From NCBI GenBank assembly GCA_019925095.2, contig CM034391.1, positions 2,321,051 through 2,385,050 of the forward strand: 64,000 nt of DNA, written 5' to 3'. Source of the stretch: Dendrolimus kikuchii (taxonomy: Eukaryota; Arthropoda; Insecta; Lepidoptera; Lasiocampidae). Under the pieces are notes generated by a model. That model made no database searches. It saw only the letters and a list, made by a program, of their open reading frames with translations, and was not told the DNA's origin. The number at the start of each line of letters is the position of its first letter. Positions within the stretch are counted from its first letter, which is position 1. Positions 9,493 through 21,270 of the stretch are shown piece after piece. The position numbers and the translations under genes are program-made.

Positions 9493-11587
9493 ATAAGCCC
9501 CTGGCCATAGATAAAACTAGGTAACATAAGATATAGGGCGTGTACTTCTTATAGCTCACAGCACTCAAAATTCTCCTTCAGCCATTCCACTTAGCGACCA
9601 CGGTCGTTATGGACGCCGCGAAAACGTCACTAATGACATCATAATTTGTGATCAAGGAGCGCTCACAACGACCCATGTCAAGAGATAGGTCGAAGTGAGC
9701 GTTGACGACAAAGCATTAAATCTCACTATCTCTTGACATTGAAAGAGGCGCGATTTTCAAATCAACCAATGACATTTGTATATTTCGTCGTTTATGACAT
9801 CAATGCCCCATAATCCGTTCCACTTGAGTTTATGATTGTAACGCCCACAAGCAAGTGGAACGGGAAAAATCGAGGTCATGAACGTGATCGTTGTGAGTCC
9901 CTTCTGTAACGTAGCCTGAGTAGTAATTCGTTAACATTAATAGGCAAATTTACGTTAATACTTGTCATTTTCATATTATAATCTGCAATAACGACCTTTT
10001 TAGGCCCTCAGATCTGTGATCGTAATGAATCTCTAACTTGAGCCACGCTTCGAAGACTCCATGTATAGAAGAACTAGGCGCAGTATTCACAAACGCATTC
10101 AATTGGTGAAGAGCATAATGGAAGCCCCGAGGCATTAATTAGAGCGGAACCGCTCTATGGCCGGTTCTTTTTTAACTGAGCTCTTTATGTCAGCCTCGAG
10201 CTTTGTGCTCACTCTTAAGTGTCAAATCTTAGTGTCGAGCGTGTTTTACCTCTTTGTTGTCTATGGTTAACGGTCTTGCTGTTTTAATGATCGTTACCAC
10301 TTGGTTTATACTTTGAAAAAGTTTATTCATATCGACTATTTATAATTAACGTAGTAGTGAGTTTTTTTGAAGGCTTGTTGGAACGAATCTCACGATTTCT
10401 TGTATATATGCTTTCGAGAGATGAACGTAAGATATAATAAAATGGCTATATATTTGCGGCTTTTGGGCTTGAGACACTGGGACCATGGTGTCTGAGGTAC
10501 ACAAGTAAATGTCTCACGTGACCAGAAGGCTGGTCTATACCTCGGGCATTACGAAGTAATGTGAAGTCTTTTGGGGATCTTCCAAACTGACAGCGGTCCT
10601 GCATTAGATTTTCTAGTTTAATTTTATTTTGTTTATGTATATAATTTATTATTAAGGTTTAATTTTAATTTGTAAATAATAAAATTGACTTTATTAATGT
10701 AAGAACCTACATAATTTCCCGTAAATGAATTTTTTTAATACATTGATATTCGTTTATGTCCTTTCTAGTTTGTCTTTCGACAAAGGTCTCTCTCAAGGTG
10801 GGTAGTTCATTTCTTCCTGTGTCTAAGGTTCTGGAGCACAATATTCTTTGTATGTTTCAGATGGTCCTTCCACCATCGTCCTCTGTGCCTTTGCCTCTTG
10901 GGTTCTACTCTGTTATTTTACATGTCAACTTATTTATATTATTTCTCATGATATGTCCTGTCCATTCCCATTTCAATTGTTTCAATGTAAGATATTTTAT
11001 GAAAAAAACTTAATAATATTAATCGCGCGGAAATTGCGCCGCGAAATAAGGATTTGCAGTGCAAACCATATATGAAGGCTTTATTCTGTATATTTTGATC
11101 GTCTATGGTATGTCTTTCTTATATACTATGCATACATACATATATATATGCAGCACTAGGCATTAATACGTACACACATAAATTCGCTCACACATACACA
11201 CTAATATGCATTACACTTCACTCTGACTTTGACATTGACAATATTGTATAAATACCGACTTTCATACTTCCTTTTTTTTCTATATTGACTTCAGTTGTTT
11301 TGTTTTTATGAATTAATTTTGATGACATCATTTCATAATAATAAAACTTAAGAAAATATGACGTAATTTCAATTTAAATTAAATTAACTTAATTTATTCT
11401 ATTTGTATATGTTTGGCCTACAAAATAAGATGCATTATTGGCTCATGTGCTTTTTTTAATATGTATTTTCTTTTGTAAAGTATAGTGTAAAGCTGTGTGA
11501 TGTTTGTTGAGTAATAAATAAACAATGGAAAATTATTATTACTTACGGAAAATTATTATCAGTGTAAATGAATTGTTTTCTCTTTAG
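9493..11587. other. 2.1-kb stretch without a recognised gene; upstream of the homeobox exons
   Basis: There are small inverted repeats: TGTCAAGAGATAG at about 9677 with its complement at about 9729, and AGAGCGGAACCGCTCT near 10,142. The rest is AT-rich. If the homeobox gene continues upstream, this is intron or promoter. No exon with a compatible donor could be identified. ORFs of 75-85 residues at 10.75-11.08 kb look like chance. Confidence 0.35.
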
Positions 11588-12094
11588 GGAGTCAAAAAGA
11601 AGGTGAAGAGCAGTGCGATTCTGAATACAGTCAGCATCTTGAAACTTCGGATATTGAAGATGATATTTCAGTTGGCGATAACCGCAGTGAGACTTCAACA
11701 CCTAAAAAAATCCATTTCGAAAAAACTGATTCAAAAACAGATGAGCGATCTACACCGAATGATTGCGGAACTATCCGATCATCTCCGAAAGATTACGAAA
11801 ATATCCAATCTTTATGTAATTCACCGTATAAAGATGATGAAAATGAATTTGAAAATGGAAGAGACGATTTGAAGTTGTACGATACTGGTCTCTTTCATTT
11901 ATATAGGCAAGATAAAGAGAGTAATAAGGATGACAATGAGTCTGCTTTTGCGCATCTGTCTGGGTCCATAACGGATACAATTTACGGGAGATCTATGGAT
12001 TTGACGAAAAGCTCTTTCCAGTCGCAATTGCTAGCTGGTTTTGCTGCCTCGGTTATAGCTGGCAGTACGCAGAGGGAAAGTCAGGATGGTTCAG
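11588..12094 (+). CDS. Homeobox gene, internal coding exon (N-terminal acidic region)
   Basis: The acceptor CTCTTTAG precedes the exon and the donor TCAG|GTAAAC ends it. The open frame starts at 11,590 and gives 168 codons without a stop (SQKEGEEQCDSEYSQHL...). It is rich in Asp, Glu and Ser, and ends near LLAGFAASVIAGST and QDGS. It leaves one base (G) that completes a Glu codon with AA of the exon at 17,667. The composition suits a disordered activation or repression region of a transcription factor. The exon carrying the initiator Met was not found and is probably further upstream. A different-frame 89-residue ORF here is a shadow. Confidence 0.75.
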
Positions 12095-12510
12095 GTAAAC
12101 AATTAATGTAAATTTTCTTAGATAGTATGTAGACATACCTACCTAAAAGTTTTAAATGATTACAGCACGTTTGCAACATTTTATTATGGATTATCTGTAT
12201 CCGTGACGTCATGCGTTATGATATTCATTACACATATTTATTCTATTCTTATCTATGTATTTATTTTGAACACCGTATCGATAGGTGTCGAAGTGGAACA
12301 TACCCAAAAGTCTACGTTAAATTCTTGTTTTAATCCCGAAATGAAATGCGGTGCCGATAATTAGTCTTTGAATAACAATAGCTTCAGCAGGTCTGAGACT
12401 TGGTTCTCCTCTGAGATTTGGAAGGAACTAGTCATTGATTAAAATTGAGCGGAAAAAAATATTTTTTCTTTTTATTAAAACATAGCTTACATACACCCAT
12501 AAACGTATGT
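12095..12510. other. Intron start, nothing recognised
   Basis: This is AT-rich intronic sequence of the homeobox gene after the donor, with no recurrent repeat. Confidence 0.4.
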
Positions 12511-12670
12511 CTTTTTTTTATATTTTTTTATTGCGGGAGTTCAGCAGACAGCCAGACGGCCCACTTGATGGAAAACGGTTACCAACGCCTATGTACATTT
12601 GCAACACCAAAGGTGCTACAAATGCGCTGCTGCTCTCTTAAGGGAGACTGGAACCTGGTCACTATCTGGT
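12511..12670 (-). mobile_element. SINE-1, truncated copy in intron
   Basis: The T-rich tail plus ATTGCGGGAGTTCAGCAGACAGCC runs to GAACCTGGTCACTA. The head is absent. Confidence 0.7.
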
Positions 12671-13497
12671 CATCTACCTGGTCACAAATGTAACACGGAG
12701 GTTTCATTCTTCAGCACCAACCTCCACCAACCTTTAAGAATATACAATGGTTGTTAAAAAATCGAATTAACAATACCTTTCGAGGCTCTAATTGGCTGCT
12801 ACTTAAGAATCTAATACACAAATGTTAAGTTGTGGGTGGGCGTAGTGAATAGGGGGGAGGTATACTTACCCCTACGACAACCCCTAAGGTCCGGAGGTTT
12901 TAAATTTTTTTTAGTTTATAAACATAACCTGACTTATTTTTGTTGTAAAATTGTGCCACTTTTGATAATAACAAACCGTGATTTGAGTTTATGAATGTAC
13001 TCACGAATTGTTTATGAATGTACTCATGAATTACATATAACCACTAGAACTTTTTGTAACACTAAAACTGTTTTTTAATGTAGAAATAAAGTTTCAAATT
13101 TAATTGACGCATAAATACAAATTCATGCTAGACATATATAATCGATTGATTAAAAAGTGACAGTTTTTTGTTTCACTTTTGTTTTTAATGGCTTGGCTAA
13201 CAAGGTGTGATTATAAAAATAAATTAATCGATATGTCATTAATACTTATCGATTTGTAATTAAGAAATTCGAAATCTTGTAGCTCAAGATTTAGAATTAA
13301 TTAATATATTGTTTTATATAATTTTCGGAAATCGATATATTTCTATGAAAAAAAAAATTATAAATATTTTTGTTTGCCGCCTTTATTGCCCCTTTTATTG
13401 CTGCCATTTTATTCCTTTTCTCTAGTAGTTGAGTGAATGTGCTTTCTTCTGTTAATTTTTGATTTTACGACGACTTGTGCTGTGTTTTATAATAATT
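12671..13497. other. AT-rich intron, nothing recognised
   Basis: There are several ATCGAT-type short motifs and A/T runs. Tandem-like GTACTCAYGAATT appears twice near 12,995 and 13,020. No coding signal is seen. Confidence 0.35.
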
Positions 13498-13775
13498 TCG
13501 ATTTACTATTTATTTTATACACAAACTGTCGGTTATGTTAGGTGATATTCAGACCAAAGCGCACGAGCCGAGCGAGCGTAGCGAGCGTGCCGCGGCAGCG
13601 GCCGGCGAGTGCCAGAACCGACTGGTAACCATTTACTATTTATTTTATACACAAACAGTCGGTTATGTTAGGTGATATTCAGACCAAAGCGCACGAGCCG
13701 AGCGAGCGAAGCGAGCGTGCCGCGGCAGCGGCCGGCGAGTGCCAGAACCGACTGTAACCATTTACTATTTTTTTT
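13498..13775. repeat. GC-rich 130-bp tandem duplication with inverted ends
   Basis: Two copies begin at ATTTACTATTTATTTTATAC (13,501 and 13,631), with a third partial start at 13,760. Each contains GAGCCGAGCGAGCG, then AGCGAGCGTGCCGCGG, bracketed by (A/C)TGTCGGTT or CAGTCGGTT and AACCGACTG (for example 13,656-13,664 with 13,746-13,754). This could fold into a stem of about 9 bp. It stands out as a GC island in AT-rich intron. Confidence 0.65.
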
Positions 13776-14373
13776 TTTTACACACAGACAGTTAGGACGC
13801 CTTGAAAGTCTCATATGAAACATTTGTTTTATTTATCAATTTAGTGGACGACTAGCAAGTTGGCTTTTAATATGACAATAAATCAATATATTAATGATAT
13901 CAATTTTATTATTAAATACACTGTTGAATTTTTTTAAAATATTGGTTAAATATAAATTAATGCGATTACGTAAAAAAAAATATCGTTTTTATTGGTCGCC
14001 ATTTTGAATGGTTACTCTTGTAGTGTATATAAATGTGCTCTATTGTGTTTTTTCTTCATTTTTATCCAATTAAGTTGGTTTTTGGGTTATTTTGGCTCTT
14101 TTTATGTTGATTACTGGCTTTTTTTTGAACTTTGAAAGGATTTTTCAATTTCGGACCTATAATAGAAGTGCAACATTAGCGAAAAAATCAGTGAAAATAA
14201 GTGAGGTTAATTTTATTAAAAAAAAAAAATGTCAAGATCGCCGGACCTTAGGGGTTGTAGTAAAGGTAAGTATGCCTCCCCCCCTCCCCACTTCACCACC
14301 CCACTACTTAAAATTCCTGTATAAAGAAGCTATAGATTTACCCTCTAATTTATTACTATTTAGATATAACTAG

Positions 14374-14695
14374 CGGCCCCGGCAGACGTTGTCCTGCTCT
14401 GAAAAAATAAAAATCTAGGACCCGATCCCAGCGCCACCTACCGGTTCCAATTGTGGATTTAAACTATCCGGGGACCCACTCAAACACACAAAAACAAAAT
14501 CACCAAAATCGGTCCAGGTGATTAAGAGGATTCTAGAACCCGATCTCAGCGCCACTTACCGGTTCCAACGGGATAAAAATCCTATGTCCGTCTCCTGTTT
14601 CTAAGCTACCTCCCCACCAATTTTCAGTCAAATTGGTACAGCCGTTCTTGAGTTATAAATAGTGTAACTAACACGACTTTCTTTTATATATAATA
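14374..14695 (-). mobile_element. Helitron-like non-autonomous element, both ends visible
   Basis: Read on the minus strand it starts TCTATATTATATATAAAAG and ends GTCTGCCGGGGCCGCTAG, then T. A short hairpin (GCAGGACAACGTCTGC) lies about 10 bp before CTAG. A 5' TC, a 3' hairpin and CTRR with insertion next to T are Helitron features. There is no coding capacity. Confidence 0.55.
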
Positions 14696-14780
14696 TAGAT
14701 TTTATGAAGTGATAAAATACGTGTTTTATTTTACATTTCTATATTTCGAATCCAACGATAATTACTAATGTCAAAATATA

Positions 14781-16066
14781 TACACTATGATACAAACATG
14801 GAGGTTATATTTCGAACATCCTCCAAGCACTAAAAGAGACAAGGTTTAATTTCGAAAATCCTCCCAACTCTAAAAGAGATAAAATTGTTGATCGTTATAA
14901 AATATGCAATGCAAACTTGCTCGACAGTTTAACTGATGCCCCTTTACACTACGAGTTGTCTGATGTTCTTTAATAATAGCCCCTTCATACACTATGATAC
15001 AAACATGGAGGTTCTATTTCGAACATCCTCCAAGCAGTAAAACGACAAGGTTTAATTCCGAAACCCTCCCAACTCTAAAAGAGATAAAATTGTTGATCGT
15101 TATAAAATATGCAATGCAAACTTGCTCGACAGTTTAACTGATGCCCCTTTACACTACGAGTTGTCTGATGTTCTTTAATAATAGCCCCTTCATACACTAT
15201 GATACAAACATGGAGGTTCTATTTCGAACATCCTCCAAGCACTAAAAGAGACAAGGTTTAATTTCGAACATCCTCCCAACTGTAAAAGAGATAAAATTGT
15301 CTATCTTTATAAAATATACAATGCAAACATGCTCTACAATCAGTTTAACTGATCTCCACACTACGAGTTGTCTGATGTTCTTTAATAATAGCCCCTTCAT
15401 ACACTATGATACAAACATGGAGGTTCTATTTCGAACATCCTCCACGCACTAAAAGAGACAAGGTTTAATTCCGAAAATCCTCCCAACTCTAAAAGAGATA
15501 AAATTGTTGATCGTTATAAAATATGCAATGCAAACTTGCTCGACAGTTTAACTGATGCCCCTTTACACTACGAGTTGTCTGATGTTCTTTAATAATAGCC
15601 CCTTCATACACTATGATACAAATATGGAGGTTCTATTTCGAACATCCTCCAAGCACTAAAAGAGACAAGGTTTAATTCCGAAAATCCTCCCAACTTTAAA
15701 AGAGATAAAATTGTCGATCGTTATAAAATATGCAATGCAAACTTGCTCGGCAGTTTAACTGATGCCCCTTTACACTACGAGTTGTCTGATGTTCTTTAAT
15801 AATAGCCCCTTCATACACTATGATACAAACATAGAGGTTCTATTTCGAACATCCTCCAAGCACTAAAAGAGACAAGGTTTAATTCCGAAAATCCTCCCAA
15901 CTTTAAAAGAGATAAAATTGTCGATCGTTATAAAATATGCAATGCAAATTTGCTCGACAGTTTAACTGATGCCCCTTTACACTACGAGTTGTCTGGTGTA
16001 CTTTAATACTAGCCCCTTCATACACTATGATACAAACATGGAGGTTCTATTTCGAACAATGGTCAC
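14781..16066 (+). repeat. 207-bp satellite array, about 6.2 units
   Basis: Units begin TACACTATGATACAAACATG at 14781, 14988, 15193, 15400, 15607, 15814 and 16021 (the last is partial). Steps are 205-207 bp. Each unit holds TCCAAGCACTAAAAGAGA, CGACAGTTTAACTGATG and CTACGAGTTGTCTGATG. Units are very similar, so the array is young or homogenised. It lies in the homeobox intron, directly after a Helitron-like element. Confidence 0.9.
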
Positions 16067-16449
16067 GTCATGTAAGACAGACTTCGCATATATCTGCGAT
16101 AATATAAGACGTTTTCTGATGAATAGATAAATCCAAATTTATCTCTAACATCATTTACAACTAGTTGTGGTAGCTTAGAATGTTTAAAGTACTATTAAAA
16201 TATATTTGTGAGTCAGTTTAAAGTGCTACTTGTGACAATCTGTTTTTATATTCGCCTTCCTCCTTCTTAGGTTATGAAAGACGACTTTCTTTTTCTTTTT
16301 ATGTTTTTTATCCTCTCTTTCTCAAAAACATAATACTAACACAATCTTAATACTATTCTTATATGTACCTTATTATTATTGCATTTTTAATTTTTTAGTG
16401 TTTTTTAACTGCTATTACTGTTTTTAATTATATATCTATTAATTATTTA
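16067..16449. other. Intron, nothing recognised
   Basis: AT-rich with C/T tracts. No recurring repeat was found. Confidence 0.35.
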
Positions 16450-16925
16450 TCGTATGGAAGCGAGAGTCGGGTATGGAAGAGAGAGCATGAAAGTAGAGTA
16501 AACGCGGTCGAGATGCGAGCACTGCGCAAAATCTGCGGAGTGACGCTCGCGGACCGCGTTCGTAATACCAGAAAGAGAGTTGGCCTGAAAGAGAGTGTCG
16601 AGGTGAAGGTAAGGAAAGGAATGCTCCGGTGGTTCGGGCATGTGGAAAGAATGCATGATGAAAGAATGACTAAACAGATATACAATGCAAAAGTGGATGG
16701 ATGCAGAAGTCGTGGAAGGCCACGACACACCTTCCTTGATCAAATTGATCGTGTACTAGCAGAAGGTGATGTCAGGAGCCTTAAGAACAGACGAGCGTGC
16801 AAGACAAGAGCTATGAATGTCAAAGAAGCAAGTGAGGCGTGTAAGAATAAGCCTGAATGGCGCTCTGTTGTTCGTGCCTACCCCGCAAGGGAACTGGCGT
16901 GAAGTTATGTATGTATGTATTTATT
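16450..16925 (+). mobile_element. RTE-A copy, longer 3' piece
   Basis: It encodes YGSESRVWKREHESRVNAV in part, then MRALRKICGVTLADRVRNT, LRWFGHVERMHDERM and RSRGRPRHTF to the ARELA stop. A (TATG)n/(TTTA)n tail follows. This is the post-palm region of the LINE polyprotein. It inserted in the homeobox intron in sense orientation. Confidence 0.75.
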
Positions 16926-17056
16926 TATTTATACATTTTCTTTCTTTATAACTGCTATTTACAGGGGTATCGGTGGAATCACCTCTACTATACGAAGTGG
17001 TACGGCCCTGCTTCCCGGGGCTTAGTACCAAATCGGCGTACTAGAATATCTGAAGA

Positions 17057-17297
17057 GTTTTTTTTATTGCAGAAGTTCAGCAGACAGGCAGACGGCCCAC
17101 TTGATGGAAAGCGGTTATCATCGCCTATGGACATTTGCAACACCAAAGGTGCTAAAAATGCGCTCCTGCTCTCTTAAGGGGGGCTGGAACCTGGTCACTA
17201 ACACCGGAACACAACTCAAGGTTGTTATGGCGACATACTTGAAATCAGGGGTGGTAGCCATCCAGTCGGGCAAATGCCCTACCACCTGGTTAGTTTA
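17057..17297 (-). mobile_element. SINE-1, truncated at the AGGTGG block
   Basis: A poly(T) and ATTGCAGAAGTTCAGCAG at the left run to CCACCTGGTTAG. The head segment is missing. Confidence 0.7.
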
Positions 17298-17329
17298 ATT
17301 ACGTTACACGTCCCTGACATTCTAGATGC

Positions 17330-17510
17330 TCTCATAGGGACCCGGGTAGGTTTAGTGGGTAGTTTGTTAGGCCTCCTTCTTTAATGGAGGATATCCCACA
17401 TACACACGAAGCGCGAGGCACTAGGCGGCGCTTTTGGTCTTCCCTCGTATCCAAGACCCGTGTGTGTGTCACAAGAAAAGATATTCCCCCTGAGTTAACA
17501 AAAAAAGCCT
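17330..17510 (+). mobile_element. R1/SART-like 3'-UTR fragment with A-tail
   Basis: GGTAGGTTTAGTGGGTAGT matches the complement of the element A/B 3' UTR (ACTACCCACTAAACCTAACC). The end CAAGAAAAGATATTCCCCCTGAGTTA plus an A-run is a diverged form of the element's 3' terminus. It shows that this retrotransposon family also sits outside the 30-42 kb array, here in the homeobox intron. Confidence 0.6.
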
Positions 17511-17656
17511 CTGGAATTAACAACTTTTTAGTTAATTGGCACTCCCGCTCGCAGTGCCTTGAGAATCAGCGCTAAAATAGCGTCAATCAAATAGGCACAA
17601 AAACAAAATGATATCCGCCTATCCAGTGGTAATAAAAGAGGTCAATGATTGTATAA

Positions 17657-17872
<216 letters not shown>

Positions 17873-18107
17873 TAATGCTTTTAATAAAGTCCCCCTACTT
17901 TGTCAAATCATTCAAATGTCATTTTTTATTTAATTCATATTTGTGATTAAAGGTGTATGTAAATAAGATTTTTATTCGTCTGTACATGAATATGTATGGT
18001 TGAATATAGTTCGATTACTCGAAAAAACCGAACACCCATGTCCCCCCTCCCCCCCTCCGTCCTGATAATCGACGCTCTACTGCATTTTTATCCATGGTTA
18101 TAATCTA

Positions 18108-18410
18108 TATATAAAATGGAAGTGTCTGTTTGTGATATCAAAATAAAAATGTGAAAAAATCAGGGGGGTAATTCGGACCATGAGATTCCAAAATGTAATC
18201 TAAACCATCCGGGGGGCCACTCTAACACACACAAAAATCATCAAAATCGGTCCAGGAGATTAGGAGGATCCTAGAACCCGATTCCAGCGTCACCTACTGC
18301 TTCCAATCGTGAATCTAAGCCATCCGGGGTCCACTCAAACGCACACAAAATATCATCAAAATCGGTAAAGTCGTTCTCAAGTTATGCGCGTTTATTTACA
18401 TAGATAATCC
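18108..18410 (+). mobile_element. Helitron-like composite fragment in intron
   Basis: The start TCTATATATAAAATGG looks like a Helitron 5' end. The body contains AAATCGGTCCAGGAGATTAGG and two CATCCGGGG blocks in inverted sense. It probably derives from joined pieces. Confidence 0.4.
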
Positions 18411-18630
18411 TGTCCGTAAACGTATGTTGAATGTGTTACTAATTTATTTTATCTGTAATTTCAAGGTATGATAATCAGTAGTAATTGTTTAGTAAACATA
18501 ACTTTTATAAGGGGAAACGTAGCTTTAAGAATTATAATAACTAATTAAAAACGAAATACTTAAAAATAAATATGTATCTAATTATAAATAAACTAAATTA
18601 TAAATAAATTAAACTATACAATAAATTAAA

Positions 18631-18858
18631 AGTGGATGGATGCAGAAGTCGTGGAAGGCCACGACACACCTTCCATGATCAAATTGATCGTATACTAGCA
18701 GAAGGTGATGTCAGGAGCCTTAAGAACAGACGAGCTTGCATGACAAGAGTTATGAATGTCAAAGAGGCAAGTGAGGTGTGTAAGAATAAACCTAAATGGC
18801 ACTCTGTTGTTCGTGCCTACCCCGCAAGGGAACTGGCGTGAAGTTATGTATGTATGTA
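18631..18858 (+). mobile_element. RTE-A truncated copy with exact 10-bp TSD
   Basis: ATAAATTAAA is found at 18621-18630 and 18859-18868. The copy begins AGTGGATGGATGCAGAAG and ends in (TATG)n. It lies in the last intron, 66 bp before the final homeobox exon. Confidence 0.8.
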
Positions 18859-18924
18859 ATAAATTAAACTAAAAATAAACTATATATACAAACTAAAATT
18901 TCAAGGTTGATTTTATTTTTCTAG

Positions 18925-19072
18925 AACAAAATGGAAGCGGCAAAATCAGCTGCGGCTAGAACAGCTTCGGGCTCAAGCTGCCAGTGGCGAAAGGGAGTTG
19001 ACTGCGCACGCGCTGCCCCTCGCCTGTGCTCTGTTACCACCATATCCCGCGTACATGCACTGCCACCTATGA
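18925..19072 (+). CDS. Homeobox gene, terminal coding exon
   Basis: The acceptor TTTTTCTAG precedes it. The first A completes the split Arg codon, then TKWKRQNQLRLEQLRAQ finishes the homeodomain recognition-helix end and continues into a short tail ending PPYPAYMHCHL and a TGA at 19,070-19,072. The basic KWKRQ end and the LRLEQLR extension are what point to a CG11085-like gene. A poly(A) signal was not pinned down; AATAAAG at about 19,470 lies in a SINE-2 copy. Confidence 0.85.
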
Positions 19073-19219
19073 AGAAACACTTACCTGTTCGGTAGTTTCA
19101 GTTGTAGAGTCCGCGCCACGTAAGAAGTCATACAGACGCGGCGCTGTACTCGCCGTACTTAATACTGCTAGAGTAATTATTTGATAATCTGTAAATCGAT
19201 GTAGATAATTACTGAATAA

Positions 19220-19535
19220 TGGAGTTTTTGGCGGGAACTGAAAGGGGTCGTTGTGTTGTGCAGTTTTATTTTCTAAAAATGTGTAAAATTACTCTAAAAT
19301 GAACAATAGTTGTAGGATATTGATAATTTTTGAGTAGTAATTATGTGTTTTGTGAGAAATGTGAACTGTAAAGTCAAATGTGGCCTTTTGAGTTATCACA
19401 AGAACTCCGTTGAATGGCACTAGCTGATAACCTACAGTTCAGCTGTGCTATACATAGGTTGAAGAAAATAAAGAAACTACATTGAATCTAACATCTGGCG
19501 TAAAGGCCTAGCTGCCAAGCCATAAAATCCAAAAA
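19220..19535 (+). mobile_element. SINE-2, long subtype, full length
   Basis: It begins GGAGTTTTTGGCGGGAACTG and ends CTAGCTGCCAAGCCATAAAATCC plus about 10 A. This copy best shows the poly(A) end of the family. Confidence 0.8.
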
Positions 19536-19885
19536 AAAAAACTACGTCCGACCGCCGAACACACCGCTGATTCCGCACAAACCTCGCCGCGTTTTGTGTG
19601 TTGTGCCGAATTTTACACCCGCTTACATCAACCCGCGCGCTGAAAGGTGCCCGCCCACTGCACCGTTTCAGCTGGTCCACTATCGAAGGAACCGCAAGAC
19701 GAGAAGGAAACACCACGAGGAAAAAGTGCCTGCCACTGCGAAGACCGCATCGCTCGTAGCGTGTCTGGTGCGGCGACCTTATCCTGTAAGTCCTTTCCAT
19801 CTTTATCCCCGCTCCCGCCCCCGCCAACATAGAGATATCTTAAAAAAATACCTTGACATATACATGTAAAAATATACATAATCTT
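19536..19885. other. GC-richer unique stretch without a supported gene
   Basis: Overlapping ORFs of 60-117 residues exist on both strands, but none has a domain or splice context. A 117-residue minus ORF (19477-19830) overlaps SINE-2 and is not supported. Confidence 0.35.
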
Positions 19886-20062
19886 AATATATATAAATTA
19901 CGTGTCACGTTGTTTGTCCGCGATGGACTCCTAAACTACTTGACCGATTTTAACCAAATTTGCACACCGTATGCAGTTTGATCCAACTGGAAAGATAGGA
20001 TAGCTTACAACCGTTGGAACTGGTAGGTGGCGCTGAGATCGGGTTTTAGAATCCTCCAATAA
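19886..20062 (+). mobile_element. Helitron-like 5' fragment
   Basis: TTAATATATATAAATTACGTGTCACG begins it, then GACTCCTAAACTACTTGACCG and GGTAGGTGGCGCTGAGATCG. It has the same order as other copies of the family and lacks the 3' hairpin. Confidence 0.45.
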
Positions 20063-20170
20063 CATTTAAATAAATAAAAAAATTAATATTAACTAAACAT
20101 ATTACTTACATATATTCTTATTTCTTTTTTTATCCTAAGAACTCGTAAATGGATATTTTGTTTTTTCATA

Positions 20171-20560
20171 GTAGAATCAATCAATCAATCTTTATTTGCA
20201 AAAACATAGGTACATGAATAGGTATTATACATAATATAGTTTGCAGTATGTTTTGTCATTTATATGCAAATACTTTCAGTAAGTAAATGTTTTGAAGCTG
20301 TAACCCTACACTAATGTTTCCAAATTAATTTCAGTTCATTTCTTTTTAATTTTTTTTTTAAAGGTGATGGCTACAATGCCATTTATGCATTGATTTTGCC
20401 AATGTCGAGTACATAGAAAAGTCAGGTGATATAAAAAGGAATTTTGGCCGGTAAATTAAAAAGAAAAAGAAAATTCTGCCAATCTAATACACTACAATAA
20501 ACATAATATTTACAACAAACCATAACAGCAAAGGACAAAACTAAATAATAACTTTCAGTT
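20171..20560 (-). mobile_element. LINE 3'-UTR-like repeat, related to 56.64-56.82 kb
   Basis: The block GGCTACAATGCCATTTATGCATTGATTTTGCC and GGCCGGTAAATTAAA recur (diverged) beside the RNase H fragment at 56.6-57.3 kb. It is therefore read as the non-coding end of that LINE on the minus strand. Confidence 0.45.
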
Positions 20561-20669
20561 CATTTCAAATTTTTAAAGGGAACCGAGACTTTTGAGTGAG
20601 AGAAATGCGAGTTGAGATTTCAAAAACATCAGCCCAAAATTCTATTTAAGAAACGAGACTTTTTGTTTT

Positions 20670-21270
20670 TGTTTTTATGGCTTGGCAGCTAGGCCTTTAA
20701 GCCAGATCTTAAATTCAATGTAGTCTCTCCATTTTCTTATACCTATGCGTAGCACAGCTGAACTGTAGGTTATCAGCGAGTGCCATTCAAAGGAGTTCTT
20801 GTGACAACTCAAAAGGCTACATTTGACTTTACAGTTCACATTTCTCACAAAAAACATAATTACTACTCAAAAACTATCAATGTGGAAAGAATGCATGATG
20901 AAACAATGACTAAACAGATATACAATGCAAAAGTGGATGGATGCAGAAGTCGTGGAAGGCCACGACACACCTTCCATGATCAAATTGATCGTGTACTAGC
21001 AGAAGGTGATGTCAGGAGCCTTAAGAACAGACGAGCGTGTATGACAAGAGCTATGAATGTCAAAGAGGCAAGTGAGGTGTGTAAGATATAAGCCTAAATG
21101 GCACTCTGTTGTTCGTGCCTAGCCCGCAAGGGAATTGGCGTGAAGTTATGTATGTATGTAAAAATTATCAATATCCTACAACTATTGTTCATTTTAGAGT
21201 AATCTTACACATTTTTAGAAAATAAAACTGCACAGCGCAACATCTCCTTTCAGTTCCCGCCAAAAACTCC
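20670..21270 (-). mobile_element. SINE-2, long subtype, split by an RTE-A insertion
   Basis: The first part (to AAAAACTATCAA, 20,880) and the second part (from 21,160, through CAGTTCCCGCCAAAAACTCC) together make one complete SINE-2. Confidence 0.8.
20881..21159 (+). mobile_element. RTE-A copy nested in SINE-2, near-exact 12-bp TSD
   Basis: AAAAACTATCAA before and AAAAATTATCAA after differ by one base. The copy encodes VERMHDETMTKQIYNAK to a frameshifted end, then (TATG)n. It is clear proof that RTE-A was active after SINE-2. Confidence 0.8.

Noticed and set aside
10756..11075. Candidate first exon of the homeobox gene
   Set aside because: The ORFs here have no homeobox-family N-terminal motif, and no donor with the required phase could be matched to the acceptor at 11,588.
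11603..11872. 89-residue ORF as the coding frame of the exon
   Set aside because: The alternative frame is open for the whole 505 bp and is the only one that joins the homeodomain exon in phase.
14781..16066. CRISPR-like array
   Set aside because: Repeats are 205-207 bp and contiguous with no unique spacers. The context is a eukaryotic intron.
19477..19830. 117-residue minus-strand ORF
   Set aside because: It overlaps a SINE-2 copy and has competing ORFs on both strands. No domain is visible.
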